DNA of 64,000 bases from Xanthomonas citri pv. mangiferaeindicae (GCA_002240395.1 CP016836.1:2666001-2730000); one strand, 5' to 3'. Shown: positions 1-8,754, counted from the stretch's first letter. Numbers and translations: made by a program. The notes: a model not told the origin generated them from the sequence alone.

Positions 1-430
1 TGGTCGCGATGCGGCCGGCGAACTCTTCCTGGAAGTAAGTCATCGACTGCCGCAGCAGGTAGCGATGCACGTTCCAGCGGATCCGCATCGGGAAGTTGCC
101 CAGCAGCGTCTGGTGGATGATCAACGAGCTGAACAAGGTCATCACCGGCAGACCGATGAGCACCAGCACGGCCATCGCCGCGAGGCGACCGCCCTCGGCG
201 TCGAGGAACGAGGCGGGCGTGTGCGCCGCCAGGCGATCGACCAGCGAGCCGACGTAGGCGTAGAGCACGACCTCGGCGATGGCGATGGCCGCGGTGAACA
301 GCGCCATCAGCAGCAGCCAGCGGCCGCTGCCGCGCACGTAGTGCATGCAGAACGCGAACAGCGTCCGCGGCGGCTGTTCGGGCGGGGCGGACGGGAATGG
401 GGCGATGCGGTTTTCGAACCAGCGGAGCAT
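1..430 (-). CDS. ABC exporter, N-terminal fragment (cut by window edge)
   Basis: This is the amino-terminal 143 residues of an ABC-type exporter whose remainder lies before base 1. Reading from the ATG at 428-430, the protein has a short polar head with Pro-rich stretch, then a hydrophobic helix (WLLLMALFTAAIAIAEVVLYAYV) at about residues 45-67, a loop ending near DRLAAH, and a second helix (AMAVLVLIGLPVMTLFSSLI). It continues with the exporter-type signature GNFPMRIRWNVHRYLLRQSM and YFQEEFAGRIAT, typical of the first cytoplasmic coupling region of MsbA/MdlB-like half-transporters. The ATPase domain is not in the window, so the substrate cannot be assigned; a multidrug or lipid exporter is the usual guess for this type. 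Confidence 0.75.
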   Translation of the reverse strand, partial: MLRWFENRIAPFPSAPPEQPPRTLFAFCMHYVRGSGRWLLLMALFTAAIAIAEVVLYAYVGSLVDRLAAHTPASFLDAEGGRLAAMAVLVLIGLPVMTLFSSLIIHQTLLGNFPMRIRWNVHRYLLRQSMTYFQEEFAGRIAT

Positions 431-568
431 GGGCGATCCAGTGCGGCACGCGAGCGCGCGCGGGGCGTCGTCGGGGGAGAGGGGCATTGTCGGCGATGCG
501 CCTGCGGCTGTCGCGGCGTGGGAGCCCGCTTGCGTTCAGCCGACGTGCGTGGCGGCCCGGGCGCGCCG

Positions 569-1594
569 CTACGGAATGTCGAGCACGACACGGCCCAGGT
601 GATGGGCGGTGAGCGCGCGCTCGGCATCGGCGATCCGCGATAGCGGCAGGCGGGTCCCGATATGCAGGTGGAAAGGCCCGCGCTCGATCGCGCGGCAGGC
701 GGCCTGCACCGAGGTCGCGCCGGCATGCGCGCCGAAGCCGGTCGCGGCGATGTCCGCGCGCGCTGGTGGCGGCGTCACACCATGCGGCCAGGCGATCCGG
801 CCCCCGGGTTGCAGGGCATCGACCACGCGTTGGGCGAGCACGGCGTCGCTCGCGGTCAGCAGGGCTGCGGTCGGGCGTTCGGGGGCGAAGATGCGCAGCG
901 TGGCGGCGAGGTCGTGGCGCCGGCCATCGATCGCCATGTCCGCGCCGAGCCGCTCGGCCAGCGCGATGCCATCGGCACCCGAGACGACCGCCAGCACACG
1001 TGCGCCACGCTGACGGGCGAACTGCAGCGCCATGTGCCCGATGCCGCCGCTGGCGCCGAGCAGCACCAAGGTATCGCCGGCGCCCAGCCCCAGTACCTGG
1101 GCGACGGCGTGCATCGCCAGGCCGCCATCGACCGGTAGGGCGGCGGCATGCGGCAGCGGCAGGCGCGCGGGAATGCGCCAGACACGATCGGCATCGACGA
1201 GTGCGAATTGCGCGTGGAACCCGTGGCGTGGGGCGCCCGGCAGCGCCAGGCCGCAGACCCGATCGCCCTCGCGCAGCCGTTGCACGCCCGCGCCGACCTC
1301 GACCACCGTCCCGGCGCCTTCCGCGCCGCCGATCCAAGGGCCGGGGGTTCGCGACGCGGTGCCGGGCAGGCGGCCGTCGCGCTCGAGAATGTCCCAGTGG
1401 CCGAAACCGGCCGACAGCACGCGGATCAGCACCTGGTCGGGGCCGGGCAGCGGAATCGGCGTTTCCACGTCGATCCACGCGCCCGGTGCGCCCGGTGCGC
1501 AGGCGACCGCCTGCATCGTCTCCGGCTCGGCGTCGGCATGCGACCAGGCGCAGGACGCCTGGATCAAGGGCGAGGCGAGAGTTTCGAGTGTCAT
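569..1594 (-). CDS. NAD(P)-dependent quinone-oxidoreductase-like alcohol dehydrogenase (MDR family)
   Basis: A 341-residue medium-chain dehydrogenase of the quinone oxidoreductase type. The GroES-like half carries GHWDILERDGR and GAEGAGTVVEVG near residues 70-110, and the Rossmann half carries the nucleotide-binding motif GASGGIGHMALQFA at about residue 178. The structural-zinc cysteine lobe of true alcohol dehydrogenases is absent, so it is probably a zinc-free NADPH reductase of quinones or enones. The ATG at 1592-1594 is chosen because AGGAG stands 6 bases upstream and the protein aligns from there; the frame stays open further upstream only through the regulatory region. It is transcribed divergently from soxR, and its promoter overlaps the SoxR box, so it is probably a redox-cycler-inducible SoxR target. 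Confidence 0.85.
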   Translation of the reverse strand: MTLETLASPLIQASCAWSHADAEPETMQAVACAPGAPGAWIDVETPIPLPGPDQVLIRVLSAGFGHWDILERDGRLPGTASRTPGPWIGGAEGAGTVVEVGAGVQRLREGDRVCGLALPGAPRHGFHAQFALVDADRVWRIPARLPLPHAAALPVDGGLAMHAVAQVLGLGAGDTLVLLGASGGIGHMALQFARQRGARVLAVVSGADGIALAERLGADMAIDGRRHDLAATLRIFAPERPTAALLTASDAVLAQRVVDALQPGGRIAWPHGVTPPPARADIAATGFGAHAGATSVQAACRAIERGPFHLHIGTRLPLSRIADAERALTAHHLGRVVLDIP

Positions 1595-1629
1595 ACGGGC
1601 TCCTGTCGGATTGCGGGGCAATGCCGGGC

Positions 1630-1660
1630 AGGGTAAAACCTCAACAAATGTTGAGGTCAA
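1630..1660 (-). promoter_or_regulatory. SoxR-type promoter with long spacer, driving the oxidoreductase
   Basis: On the minus strand a TTGACC -35 element (1655-1660) and a TACCCT -10 element (1630-1635) are separated by exactly 19 bases. This over-long spacer is the hallmark of promoters activated by MerR-family proteins through DNA distortion. The near-perfect palindrome of the SoxR box fills the spacer. The promoter points to the oxidoreductase starting at 1594. Confidence 0.7.
1638..1657. promoter_or_regulatory. SoxR box (operator)
   Basis: ACCTCAACAAATGTTGAGGT is a palindrome with 18 of 20 symmetric positions. It matches the known SoxR operator pattern of CCTCAA and TTGAGG half sites around a short AT-rich centre. 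It lies 15 bases upstream of the soxR ATG and between the two divergent genes, so it probably controls both. Confidence 0.8.
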
Positions 1661-1671
1661 GAGGATGCGAG

Positions 1672-2127
1672 ATGGGCCAGGTTGGGGCTGGGAACCACGA
1701 CACGTTGTCGGTCGGCGAACTGGCCGAACGCAGCGGTGTGGCGATCTCTGCGCTGCATTTCTACGAACGCCAAGGACTGCTGCACAGCACACGCAATGCC
1801 GGCAATCAGCGTCGGTATCGGCGCGATGCGTTGCGGCGGGTCGCGGTGATCCGGGTCGCGCAGCGGGCGGGCATCCCGCTGGCCGCCATCGGCCAGGCGC
1901 TGGCGACCCTGCCCGACGGGCGGACGCCGACCCAGGCTGACTGGACGCGCCTGTCGCGCCACTGGCGGTCCGACCTCGATGCCCGCATCGCCCAGCTCAC
2001 GCGATTGCGCGATCAACTCGATGGCTGCATCGGCTGCGGATGTCTGTCGCTGCGGGTGTGTCCCTTGCGCAATCCGGGCGATGTGGCCGGCACGCAGGGT
2101 CCGGGCGCACCGTATCTGGAGCCGTGA
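1672..2127 (+). CDS. soxR: Redox-sensitive transcriptional activator SoxR
   Basis: A 151-residue MerR-family regulator. The N-terminal winged helix-turn-helix (LSVGELAERSGVAISALHFYERQGL, about residues 12-36) is followed by the RNxGNQRRYRRD wing, a dimerisation helix, and the iron-sulfur motif CIGCGCLSLRVC near the C-terminus. The four cysteines fall at residues 119, 122, 124 and 130, the same positions as in Escherichia coli SoxR. They should hold the [2Fe-2S] cluster that senses redox-cycling compounds. The start at 1672 follows the operator. As in pseudomonads and xanthomonads there is no soxS nearby; the adjacent divergent oxidoreductase is the obvious direct target. Confidence 0.95.
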   Translation: MGQVGAGNHDTLSVGELAERSGVAISALHFYERQGLLHSTRNAGNQRRYRRDALRRVAVIRVAQRAGIPLAAIGQALATLPDGRTPTQADWTRLSRHWRSDLDARIAQLTRLRDQLDGCIGCGCLSLRVCPLRNPGDVAGTQGPGAPYLEP

Positions 2128-2188
2128 TCCGCGAGACGGGGCCTGGTGCCCTGCGTCGGCCTCGGAGGGTGAAGTACGGCCGCTGCGA

Positions 2189-3909
2189 TCACGGCGGCGC
2201 GCCGTCCTCGGCGCCACGACGATGCCTGTGGGCCCGTGTGCGTGCCGCCGCGATGCACCGGGCCAGGCTTTGGCCGACCGATCGGCAGAAGCGATCCAGG
2301 TCGGTGACCGTCACGCCCTGGTACCAAGATAGACCAGCGACCAATGCGCTCGCGACCGCAGGCCCGGCCGCCATGGCGAACCTGCGGGTCCAGGCCGCCT
2401 CGACATCGAGCGCGACCGCATAGGGCAACAGATGTTCGTAGTGGTGGACATCTTGCAGCGGCGCGACCTCGGGAACGGCCCCCTTGGAGCCGTCGTCGCC
2501 GGCCAGATAGCGACGCAGGCCCTGGACGTGCGCCAGCAGGCGGCGCCCCTCGGCCGTGGGTGCCCGCGCGCGCACCGCGAAGGCGATCAGCACCAGGCCC
2601 ATCGCCGCGACGATGGCGAGCGTCGTCGCCCAAAGGTCGGCATCGAGGGACAGCCACAGCGCGCCCGCTGCTGAGATCAGCGCGATCGCAAGCGCCGTGA
2701 GCATGCCGCCGCCGCGGGCGCTGAACAACGCCGGCTGGAAGCGGCGACGCAGCGCGCGCTCGTGCGCCCGCCAGGTTGCGCCGACGGCATCGGCCTGCTC
2801 CGGCGCGAGCACGATCGCGTCCTGCGGGCCTGGCAGCAGTGCGGTCAGCAGCGCGCGCTGTTCCAGGGTGGGCAGGCGGTGTGCGCCGCTGCGGGTGCGC
2901 AGCACGCGCCAGTGCATGCCCCCGCGCGCGCGTTCGCGCACCAGGTGCACATGGTCGTCGACTGCGGCCGCCAGCAGATCGGACGACAGACAGCGCGCGT
3001 CGTAACGCATGCGCAGCAGGTAGCGCAGCCCGCCCGGCGAGAAGCCCGGCGGCGGGGCATCGTGGCGTATCGTGTCGTCGTTGGCCTGATCGCAGCTGTG
3101 TCGGCGTCTTTGCAGGGCGTACAAGACGAGCAGGGCCGCCAGTCCGACGAGCGCGATCAGCGGGCCGCGGTGATCGTGCAGCCACCAGGCCAGGCGCTGC
3201 TGTCGGCTGGGCGGCGCGATCAGGCCCTTGGGGAAGGCCAGCGAGACTGTCCAGCCCGCTTCCGGCGGCAGCGGCCGTGCCAGCGTCCAGCGGGCGCTCC
3301 CGGCGGCCGACAGTGCCACGTGAAAGTCCCGGCCCGGCGCGTTCGCAGTGCCGGTGGCGCCATCGGCGCGCAGCGTCTCGACCGGCACCGCATCCGGCAG
3401 CGCGATCGAGATGCTGCCGCGTTCGATCTCCACGCCCCGTGCGGGGCGAGCGCCGGCAGATACACCGTGTCGTGATCGTCGAAGAAGCCGAGCTGGCGCG
3501 TGGTCCGATAGCGCAAGGTATAGACCGGCGTGGACGGAGTCGGAAGGTGGCTGGCATCGCCGACGTGCACGCGCATGCGGTTGCCAGTGCGCTCGGCCGT
3601 CCAGGGCGCCGGTCGGCCGTCGCGCAGCACCTCGTACACGTCCAGCTCGACAACGACGCGGGTGCCCGTCGGGTCGCGGTAGCGGACCGGAATGTCGCGC
3701 ACGATGCCATGGCGGAAGATCCGGCCTTCGGCGCGGATCGCGATGCGTTCGGTGACGTCGAGGCGGCCGTCGGCGAGAACCCGGACTTCGATGTCGTCGG
3801 CCAGGATGCGCTCCTGCGCCCAGGCCGTCGGCACCGCGAGCAGCCACGCCAGTAGCTGGCATCGCAGCGCCCAGCCCCGCCAGCGCCCGGGTGACCGGCT
3901 CGCGGGCAT
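2189..3909 (-). pseudogene. DUF2207 membrane protein, interrupted by a one-base frameshift
   Basis: A DUF2207 (YciQ-type) predicted membrane protein in two frames. The first part, from the ATG at 3909, has a signal peptide ending in AWAQE and the N-terminal beta domain (ILADDIEVRVLADGRLDVTE, later YRTTRQLGFFDDHDTVYLP). The second part resumes with VEIERGSISIALPDAVPV, then a transmembrane helix (GPLIALVGLAALLVLYAL), a cytoplasmic domain (PPGFSPGGLRYLLRM), two further helices and a WYQGV segment before the stop. Adding one base to either C4/G4 run at 3435-3446 joins the frames with the spacing expected for the family. Function is unknown. It may be a sequencing error and not a true pseudogene. 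An upstream in-frame ATG at 3984 is an alternative start. Confidence 0.7.
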
Positions 3910-4150
3910 GGCCCGCCGTGGCGCAGGTCTTGCCGTCGGGGCGCCGGAGCAGACCGCGTCCCGATGCGCTGGGGCGGGCGGCATCGTGTCGTCGGCGGCG
4001 CTCGGTCGGCGGGGGCTGCGGGGCATGGTGGGCAGGGCGGTCAAACCCCGAGCATACCCGCGCCAAGCGTCGCTCCGCCCGCTTGCCGGCCCCGGCCCGA
4101 GGCGTACACTCGAGCCCTTCGACCCGTCTGCCGCCTGGAGCGTCACGCCC

Positions 4151-4663
4151 ATGAACAAGCTGCGCCTGTCCCTGTCGATCGCCATGCTCGCCGCGGCCGT
4201 GTACGCCGCCCATGCCCAGCAGCCCGCCCCGGCGGCGCAGCCGGCAGCGGCGCAACAGCCCGCGCAGCAGCCGGCGCTCACCGCCGAGCAGCAGGCGCAG
4301 ATCGCGCGACAGGATGCCGAGATCAGCGCCGCCGCACTGCAGATCATGCAGATGATCGATGCCAACCGCGCCGGCGAGGTCTGGGACGGTGCCTCGGCGA
4401 CGATGAAGGGTCTGGTGTCGCGCGAGGACTTCGTGCGCCAGGTCGCCGCCGACCGCAGTCGGTTGGGTGCACCGGCCTCGCGCGACCGTCCGGTGGTGAG
4501 CCGGTCGCGGTTCGGGGCCGGCGAGGCCGTGCCCGAAGGGATCTATCTCAACGTCGCCTCGCCGACCAAGTTCGCCAACCACGCCCAGCCGATCCGCGAA
4601 CTGGTGTCGTTCCGCTTCGACGACGACCGCACCTGGCGCGTGTCGGGCTACAGCGTGCGCTAA
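4151..4663 (+). CDS. DUF4019 domain-containing exported protein
   Basis: A 170-residue protein with a signal peptide (MNKLRLSLSIAMLAAAVYAAHA), then a Gln/Ala/Pro-rich linker to about residue 45, and a DUF4019-type domain. The domain has the helix ISAAALQIMQMIDANRAGEVWDG, the segment SREDFVRQVAADR and the C-terminal strand RTWRVSGYSVR. The family is common in Xanthomonadaceae and its role is unknown; the fold resembles small periplasmic NTF2-like domains, but that is my inference. It is divergent from the DUF2207 gene and stands alone. A hairpin with no T run (4686-4711) follows. Confidence 0.8.
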   Translation: MNKLRLSLSIAMLAAAVYAAHAQQPAPAAQPAAAQQPAQQPALTAEQQAQIARQDAEISAAALQIMQMIDANRAGEVWDGASATMKGLVSREDFVRQVAADRSRLGAPASRDRPVVSRSRFGAGEAVPEGIYLNVASPTKFANHAQPIRELVSFRFDDDRTWRVSGYSVR

Positions 4664-4685
4664 GCGGCCCCGCAAGGGGGCGGCC

Positions 4686-4711
4686 GGGCGGTGGAGAAAC
4701 GGCCACCGCCC
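4686..4711. terminator. Possible terminator hairpin after the DUF4019 gene
   Basis: GGGCGGTGG and CCACCGCCC form a perfect 9-bp stem with an 8-base loop, 23 bases after the stop codon. There is no T tract, so it may only stall polymerase or protect the 3' end. Confidence 0.35.
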
Positions 4712-4861
4712 ACAATCCGGTCAAGGCCGTCTGCCCAGGTCGCGTGCTCTCGTCGGGCGCATCGATCTGCAGCGCAGCGTTGCGTGTGATCCGATATGTT
4801 CGGCATCGTTCGCCGCTCTGCCCCGAGATTTTTTGCCCGACCCGTGTCAAGGCCACTCGCT

Positions 4862-5500
4862 ATGGAACGTGCGTTCTGGAATACCCCTTACCTCGCCAAC
4901 CTGGATGCGGATGTACTCGCCATCGACGGGCGCGAGGTCGTGATCAATCCGACCATCTTCTTCGCCGAATCCGGCGGCCAGGAGTCGGACCACGGCACCA
5001 TTGGTGGCATCGAGGTCGAACAGGCGCGCATTGTCGACGATCGGATCGTCTATCGCCTCGCCGCTGATCCGGATTTCACGGTCGGCGACCGAGTTGCTGT
5101 GGCGATCGATTGGCCACGCCGCTACGCACTGATGCGGCTGCACTTCGCCGCCGAGATCGTGCTCGAACTGTTCTACAAGATGTTCCCGGCCATGGAAAAG
5201 GTCGGCGCCCACATCGGCCAGAGCAAGGCACGGATCGACTTCGCCTTCGAGGGCAACATCAGCCAGCACTTTCCCGAAATCGAGCGGGACGTGGCGCAAT
5301 TGGTCGCCGCCGACCTGCCGATCGAAAGCCGGTTCACCGATGTCGCGCGCCTGCGTCGTTGCTGGTCCATCGCGGGCTTCGCCGAAGTCCCGTGCGGCGG
5401 CACGCATCTACGCAGCACGGCCGAAGTCGGACGCATCCGCCTCAAGCGCAACAACATCGGCGCCCACAAGGAGCGCGTGGAGATCTACTTGGCGGATTGA
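4862..5500 (+). CDS. AlaX-like alanyl-tRNA trans-editing protein
   Basis: A 212-residue homologue of the second additional domain of threonyl/alanyl-tRNA synthetases. Free-standing members hydrolyse mischarged Ser- or Gly-tRNA(Ala). Visible landmarks are INPTIFFAESGGQESDHGTI near residues 30-50 (the glycine-rich editing motif) and the zinc-binding CGGTHL near residue 178. The first half of the usual zinc site, HxxxH, here reads HFAAE (residue 97 region), so one histidine is replaced by glutamate. The family may tolerate this, or the metal site may be altered. The start at 4862 gives the domain start MERAFWNTPYL; the frame is open upstream without a better start. It stands as a single gene. 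Confidence 0.8.
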   Translation: MERAFWNTPYLANLDADVLAIDGREVVINPTIFFAESGGQESDHGTIGGIEVEQARIVDDRIVYRLAADPDFTVGDRVAVAIDWPRRYALMRLHFAAEIVLELFYKMFPAMEKVGAHIGQSKARIDFAFEGNISQHFPEIERDVAQLVAADLPIESRFTDVARLRRCWSIAGFAEVPCGGTHLRSTAEVGRIRLKRNNIGAHKERVEIYLAD

Positions 5501-5658
5501 CGCGTCCCGGCCAACCGGTCCAGGCGGCCGCACGTGGGCGCTTGTTCGCATCGCGTCGCTGCCGATACTGCGGCACTGTCCAAGCAATGCCGCGGCGCGT
5601 CAGGCGGCCCTTCTACTTCGGACTTGCCCGCGTGCCGAGGGCTTTGGGTACCGCGCGT

Positions 5659-5880
5659 TCAGGCTGAGACCACGCGAATCGCGTGATTGCCGACTTGTAC
5701 CGTCTGGCCCGCGCGGATCTTGCAGGTCTTGCGCAGTTCGACCGTGCCATCCACGCGGACCGCGCCGCTGGCGACCAGCGCCTTGCCCGCGCCGCCGCTC
5801 TCGCACAGCCCTTCGAGCTTGAGCAACTGGTTGAGTTCGACATGCTCGCCTTCGAGCTGGAATTCGACGGGTGCGGGCAT
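5659..5880 (-). CDS. RNA-binding S4 domain protein (YbcJ-like)
   Basis: A 73-residue protein that is essentially one S4 RNA-binding domain. It has VELNQLLKLEGLCESGGAGKALVASGAVRVDG, the alpha-L loop region, followed by KTCKIRAGQTVQV. Length and sequence fit the YbcJ family, small RNA-binding proteins thought to act around ribosome or RNA modification. The ATG at 5878-5880 gives the domain boundary; longer upstream extensions are compositionally unlike it. It is convergent with the AlaX-like gene and divergent from the diguanylate cyclase. Confidence 0.85.
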   Translation of the reverse strand: MPAPVEFQLEGEHVELNQLLKLEGLCESGGAGKALVASGAVRVDGTVELRKTCKIRAGQTVQVGNHAIRVVSA

Positions 5881-6075
5881 CGGGATCCTCCGGAAGGGGC
5901 GGTCATTATCGTCATGCGCGGGTGGCCATGCGAGCAGCGATTGCTGTGCGCGAGCGCCCATCGTCCGCGGTCGTCGACATCGGCTTGCGCGGGCTGCGCT
6001 AGGGTGCCAGCAACGGAATGCTCGGGAGTCCTCGATGTTCGATTCTCTCGCCACTGTGGTCAGGATCGTCGCGGC

Positions 6076-7170
6076 ATGATCCGCCCCGACCGGCCGGCCA
6101 ACGAAGCCGAGCGCCAGGCCGCGCTCGATGCCTATCGCATCCTCGACACGCCGCGCGAGGCGGCCTACGACGATCTGGTGCGGATCGCCGCCGCGATCTG
6201 CAATGCCCCGATCGCCGCGATCACCTTGATCGACCGCGAGCGGCAGTGGATCAAGGCGGTAACCGGCATCGAGGCGGTCGAGACGCCGCGCGATGAGTCC
6301 TTCTGCGCACAGACGATCCTGACGCCCGACGAGACCCTAGTGGTCGAGGACGCGACGCGCGATCCGCGGTTCCGCCACCTGCCCATGGTCACCAGGGCGC
6401 CTGGAGTGCGTTTCTACGCCGGCGCGCCGTTGCGTTCGGCAGACGGACATGCGCTGGGGGCGCTGTGCATCGTCGACGCCCATCCGCGGGCGCTCGATGT
6501 GCCCCAGCGCGAGGCGCTCGAGGCGCTATCGCGGCAGGCCTCGCGTTTGATGGAGTTGCACCGGGTCAGCGGTGCGCTGCACCTGCAACTCGAGGAGCGG
6601 GCCTGGTACGAGCAGCAGTTGCTGCAGTACCAGCAGGCGCTGGAAATGCAGAATGCGGATCTTGCCGAGCAATCGACCACCGACCCGCTCACCGGGCTGG
6701 CCAATCGGCGCGGCTTTTCCTGCAAGCTCGAGCAAACCATCGTGCATGCGCATGTCCAGGGCGCGCCCTTGTCGATCGCGGTCGTGGACATCGACCATTT
6801 CAAGGCGATCAACGATACCTACGGGCATGCCGAGGGGGATCGGGTGCTGCAACTGCTGGGCGCGTTGTTGCGCGAAACCGAGGTTGCGCGCGGCCGCATC
6901 GCTCGGCTCGGCGGCGAGGAGTTCGTCCGTCTGTTGCCCGGGTGCACCCTGGTGCAGGCGGTCGAGGTCTGTGACGCGATGCGCGCCTCGGTCGCGGCGA
7001 TGCAGTCGCCCTTCGCCCTGACGGTCAGCATCGGTGTCGCCGATCTGGCCGACGACGACGATGCGGCTGCGCTGCTGTCGCGCGCCGATGCGGCGCTGTA
7101 TCAGGCCAAGCGCAGCGGCCGTAACCGGGTGTGTGCGCTGTCGGCGGACGGGGATGCACTCAGCGGGTGA
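6076..7170 (+). CDS. GAF domain diguanylate cyclase
   Basis: A 364-residue cytoplasmic sensor-cyclase. Residues about 10-170 form a GAF domain (LDTPREAAYDDLVRIAA, DESFCAQTIL, FYAGAPLRSADGHALGALCI), the type often fused to GGDEF domains in proteobacteria. A coiled-coil linker (LEERAWYEQQLLQYQQALEM) leads to a GGDEF domain with TDPLTGLANRRGF and the active-site loop GGEEF at residues 279-283. Cyclase activity making c-di-GMP from GTP is expected. The inhibitory RxxD motif five residues before the loop is not present. The last 11 bases overlap the 3' end of the convergent transporter gene. Confidence 0.9.
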   Translation: MIRPDRPANEAERQAALDAYRILDTPREAAYDDLVRIAAAICNAPIAAITLIDRERQWIKAVTGIEAVETPRDESFCAQTILTPDETLVVEDATRDPRFRHLPMVTRAPGVRFYAGAPLRSADGHALGALCIVDAHPRALDVPQREALEALSRQASRLMELHRVSGALHLQLEERAWYEQQLLQYQQALEMQNADLAEQSTTDPLTGLANRRGFSCKLEQTIVHAHVQGAPLSIAVVDIDHFKAINDTYGHAEGDRVLQLLGALLRETEVARGRIARLGGEEFVRLLPGCTLVQAVEVCDAMRASVAAMQSPFALTVSIGVADLADDDDAAALLSRADAALYQAKRSGRNRVCALSADGDALSG

Positions 7171-8101
7171 TCGACTTCGCCTCGCCGGTGCCGATGTTCT
7201 CGGCGTGCACGATGCGGCGCGGGCGCGCCAGCACTGGATACACCAGCACCGCCGCCAGGATGATCGCGACCCCGACATAGAAGCCCGGCGCAAGCTCGCG
7301 CTGCTCGCCCAGCAGCACGATGGCGAGCGCGATCGCGTAGACCGGCTCGAGATTGACCGCCAGTTGCGCGGCGAACGCACTCATGTGGCGCAGCGCGACC
7401 AGCGACAGCGCGAACGGCAACAGGGTGCAGGCGAAGGCGAGCAGCAGCAGCCAGGCGCCGTCGCGGGCACCGGGCAGGGTCAGCAGGCTGCCGGCGAACG
7501 CCGGGAACAGCAGCGGCATCAGCGGCGCGAGCACAGTCAGCGTCAACGTGCCGGCGCCCAGTTCGAGCGCGGTGACTGTAAGCGGGTCGGCGCGTTCGAC
7601 CAGGCGCTTGTTCATCGCGCCAAAGCACGCCACGAACAGCGCCGACAGGGCGCCGACCGCGATGCCCACCCGCATGCCGTCCGGCACGCCACCGACGACG
7701 AGCGCCACGCCGGGCAACACCGCCAGACCCAGGGCGAGTTCGCGCCAGGAGAAGCGGCTGCGCGCGACCAGCGGTTCGATCAGCGCCACGAATACTGTCG
7801 CCAGCGCCATGCAGGTCGCCGCGACCGAGGCATTGGCCAGCTTGACCGCACCGTAGAAGGTCAGCCAATGCAGCGCGACCAGGGCGCCGACGCCAGAGTA
7901 GGCCAGCAGCAGGCGGCCAGGCAATGCGCGCAGCCCGCGCCAGACGCGGGGCAGCAACAGCAAGGTGCCCGCGACCAGCAGCATTCGCCACCACACCAGC
8001 GGCAGTGCGGGCAGGCTGATCAGCTTGCCGAGGACCGCGGTGAAGCCCCACAGCAACACACACAGGTGGATCTGCCACTGGGCTTTGGCGGCGGGCGTCA
8101 T
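7160..8101 (-). CDS. DMT superfamily (EamA) transporter
   Basis: A 313-residue integral membrane protein with about ten hydrophobic helices arranged as two EamA repeats. The first begins LCVLLWGFTAVLGKLISL, and the second has GIAVGALSALFVACFGAMNKRLVE. The conserved end of repeat 2 reads LAVNLEPVYAIALAIVLLGE, the usual family signature (NLEPV...ALxxGE). Members export metabolites or drugs; the substrate cannot be told from sequence. It ends in a convergent 11-base overlap with the diguanylate cyclase. Confidence 0.9.
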   Translation of the reverse strand: MTPAAKAQWQIHLCVLLWGFTAVLGKLISLPALPLVWWRMLLVAGTLLLLPRVWRGLRALPGRLLLAYSGVGALVALHWLTFYGAVKLANASVAATCMALATVFVALIEPLVARSRFSWRELALGLAVLPGVALVVGGVPDGMRVGIAVGALSALFVACFGAMNKRLVERADPLTVTALELGAGTLTLTVLAPLMPLLFPAFAGSLLTLPGARDGAWLLLLAFACTLLPFALSLVALRHMSAFAAQLAVNLEPVYAIALAIVLLGEQRELAPGFYVGVAIILAAVLVYPVLARPRRIVHAENIGTGEAKSITR

Positions 8102-8166
8102 CGGGCGTCTCGGTAGGGGAGGCGCACAATCCGCGAGCGGATGGCGCCGCAGGCATGGTGGTGAGA

Positions 8167-8754
8167 CTAGCTGCGCAGCCGTGCCGCGACACTGTCCCAG
8201 CTCACGAGTTGCCAGAACGCATCGAGATAGCGCTGGCGGTTATCGCGGTAATCCAGATACCAGGCATGCTCCCACAGCGAGGCGGCCAGCAGCGGCGTGT
8301 CGTCGCCGGTCAGCGGTGTCGCCGCATTGGCGGTGACCGCCAGGCCCAGCCGGCCATCGCGACGCTGCAGCAACCACGCCCAGCCGGCGCCGAAGTGACG
8401 CTGGGCCAGTATGTCGAAGCGGGTGCGCAGCGTGGCGACATCGCCGAAGTCGCGCGCGATCGCCTCCGCCAGCTTGCCCTTGGGCGCGCCGCCGCCGGCC
8501 GCCGCGGGCTTGAGCGAATGCCAGTAGAAGGCGTTGTTCCACGCCTGCGCGGCATGGTCGAACAGCTCGCCATGCGCCTTACGCACGATCGCTTCCAGGG
8601 AGGCCTCGGCCAGATCGGTACCCGCCACCAACGCATTGACGCGCTCGATGTGCGCGAGCTGATGCCGGCCGTGATGCTGGTCCAGCGTCTCGCCGGACAG
8701 GTGCGGTTCGAGCGCGGTGCGATCGTAGGGCAGGGCGGCGAATTCGACAGGCAT
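8167..8754 (-). CDS. Superoxide dismutase (Fe/Mn) homologue lacking metal ligands
   Basis: A 195-residue protein that aligns end to end and almost without gaps to Fe superoxide dismutase. It shares LPYDRTALEPHLS, GETLDQHHGRH, AAQAWNN, FYWHSLKP, FGAGWAWLL and LWEHAWYLDYR with that family. Of the four metal ligands, His27 and His163 are kept. The second ligand histidine is Asn74 (WNN instead of WNH), and the ligand aspartate is Ser159 (SLWEH instead of DVWEH). The gateway tyrosine 35 (Tyr34 in Escherichia coli numbering) is His. Iron- or manganese-based dismutation is therefore doubtful, and a scaffold, a different metal site or a sensor role is possible. It is divergent from the glutaredoxin gene. 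The start at 8754 matches the family N-terminus. Confidence 0.85.
   Translation of the reverse strand: MPVEFAALPYDRTALEPHLSGETLDQHHGRHQLAHIERVNALVAGTDLAEASLEAIVRKAHGELFDHAAQAWNNAFYWHSLKPAAAGGGAPKGKLAEAIARDFGDVATLRTRFDILAQRHFGAGWAWLLQRRDGRLGLAVTANAATPLTGDDTPLLAASLWEHAWYLDYRDNRQRYLDAFWQLVSWDSVAARLRS

Noticed and set aside
2013..3710. Long alternative minus-strand frame over the DUF2207 gene
   Set aside because: It contains none of the DUF2207 sequence and is Arg/Ala-rich; the real protein uses two other frames.
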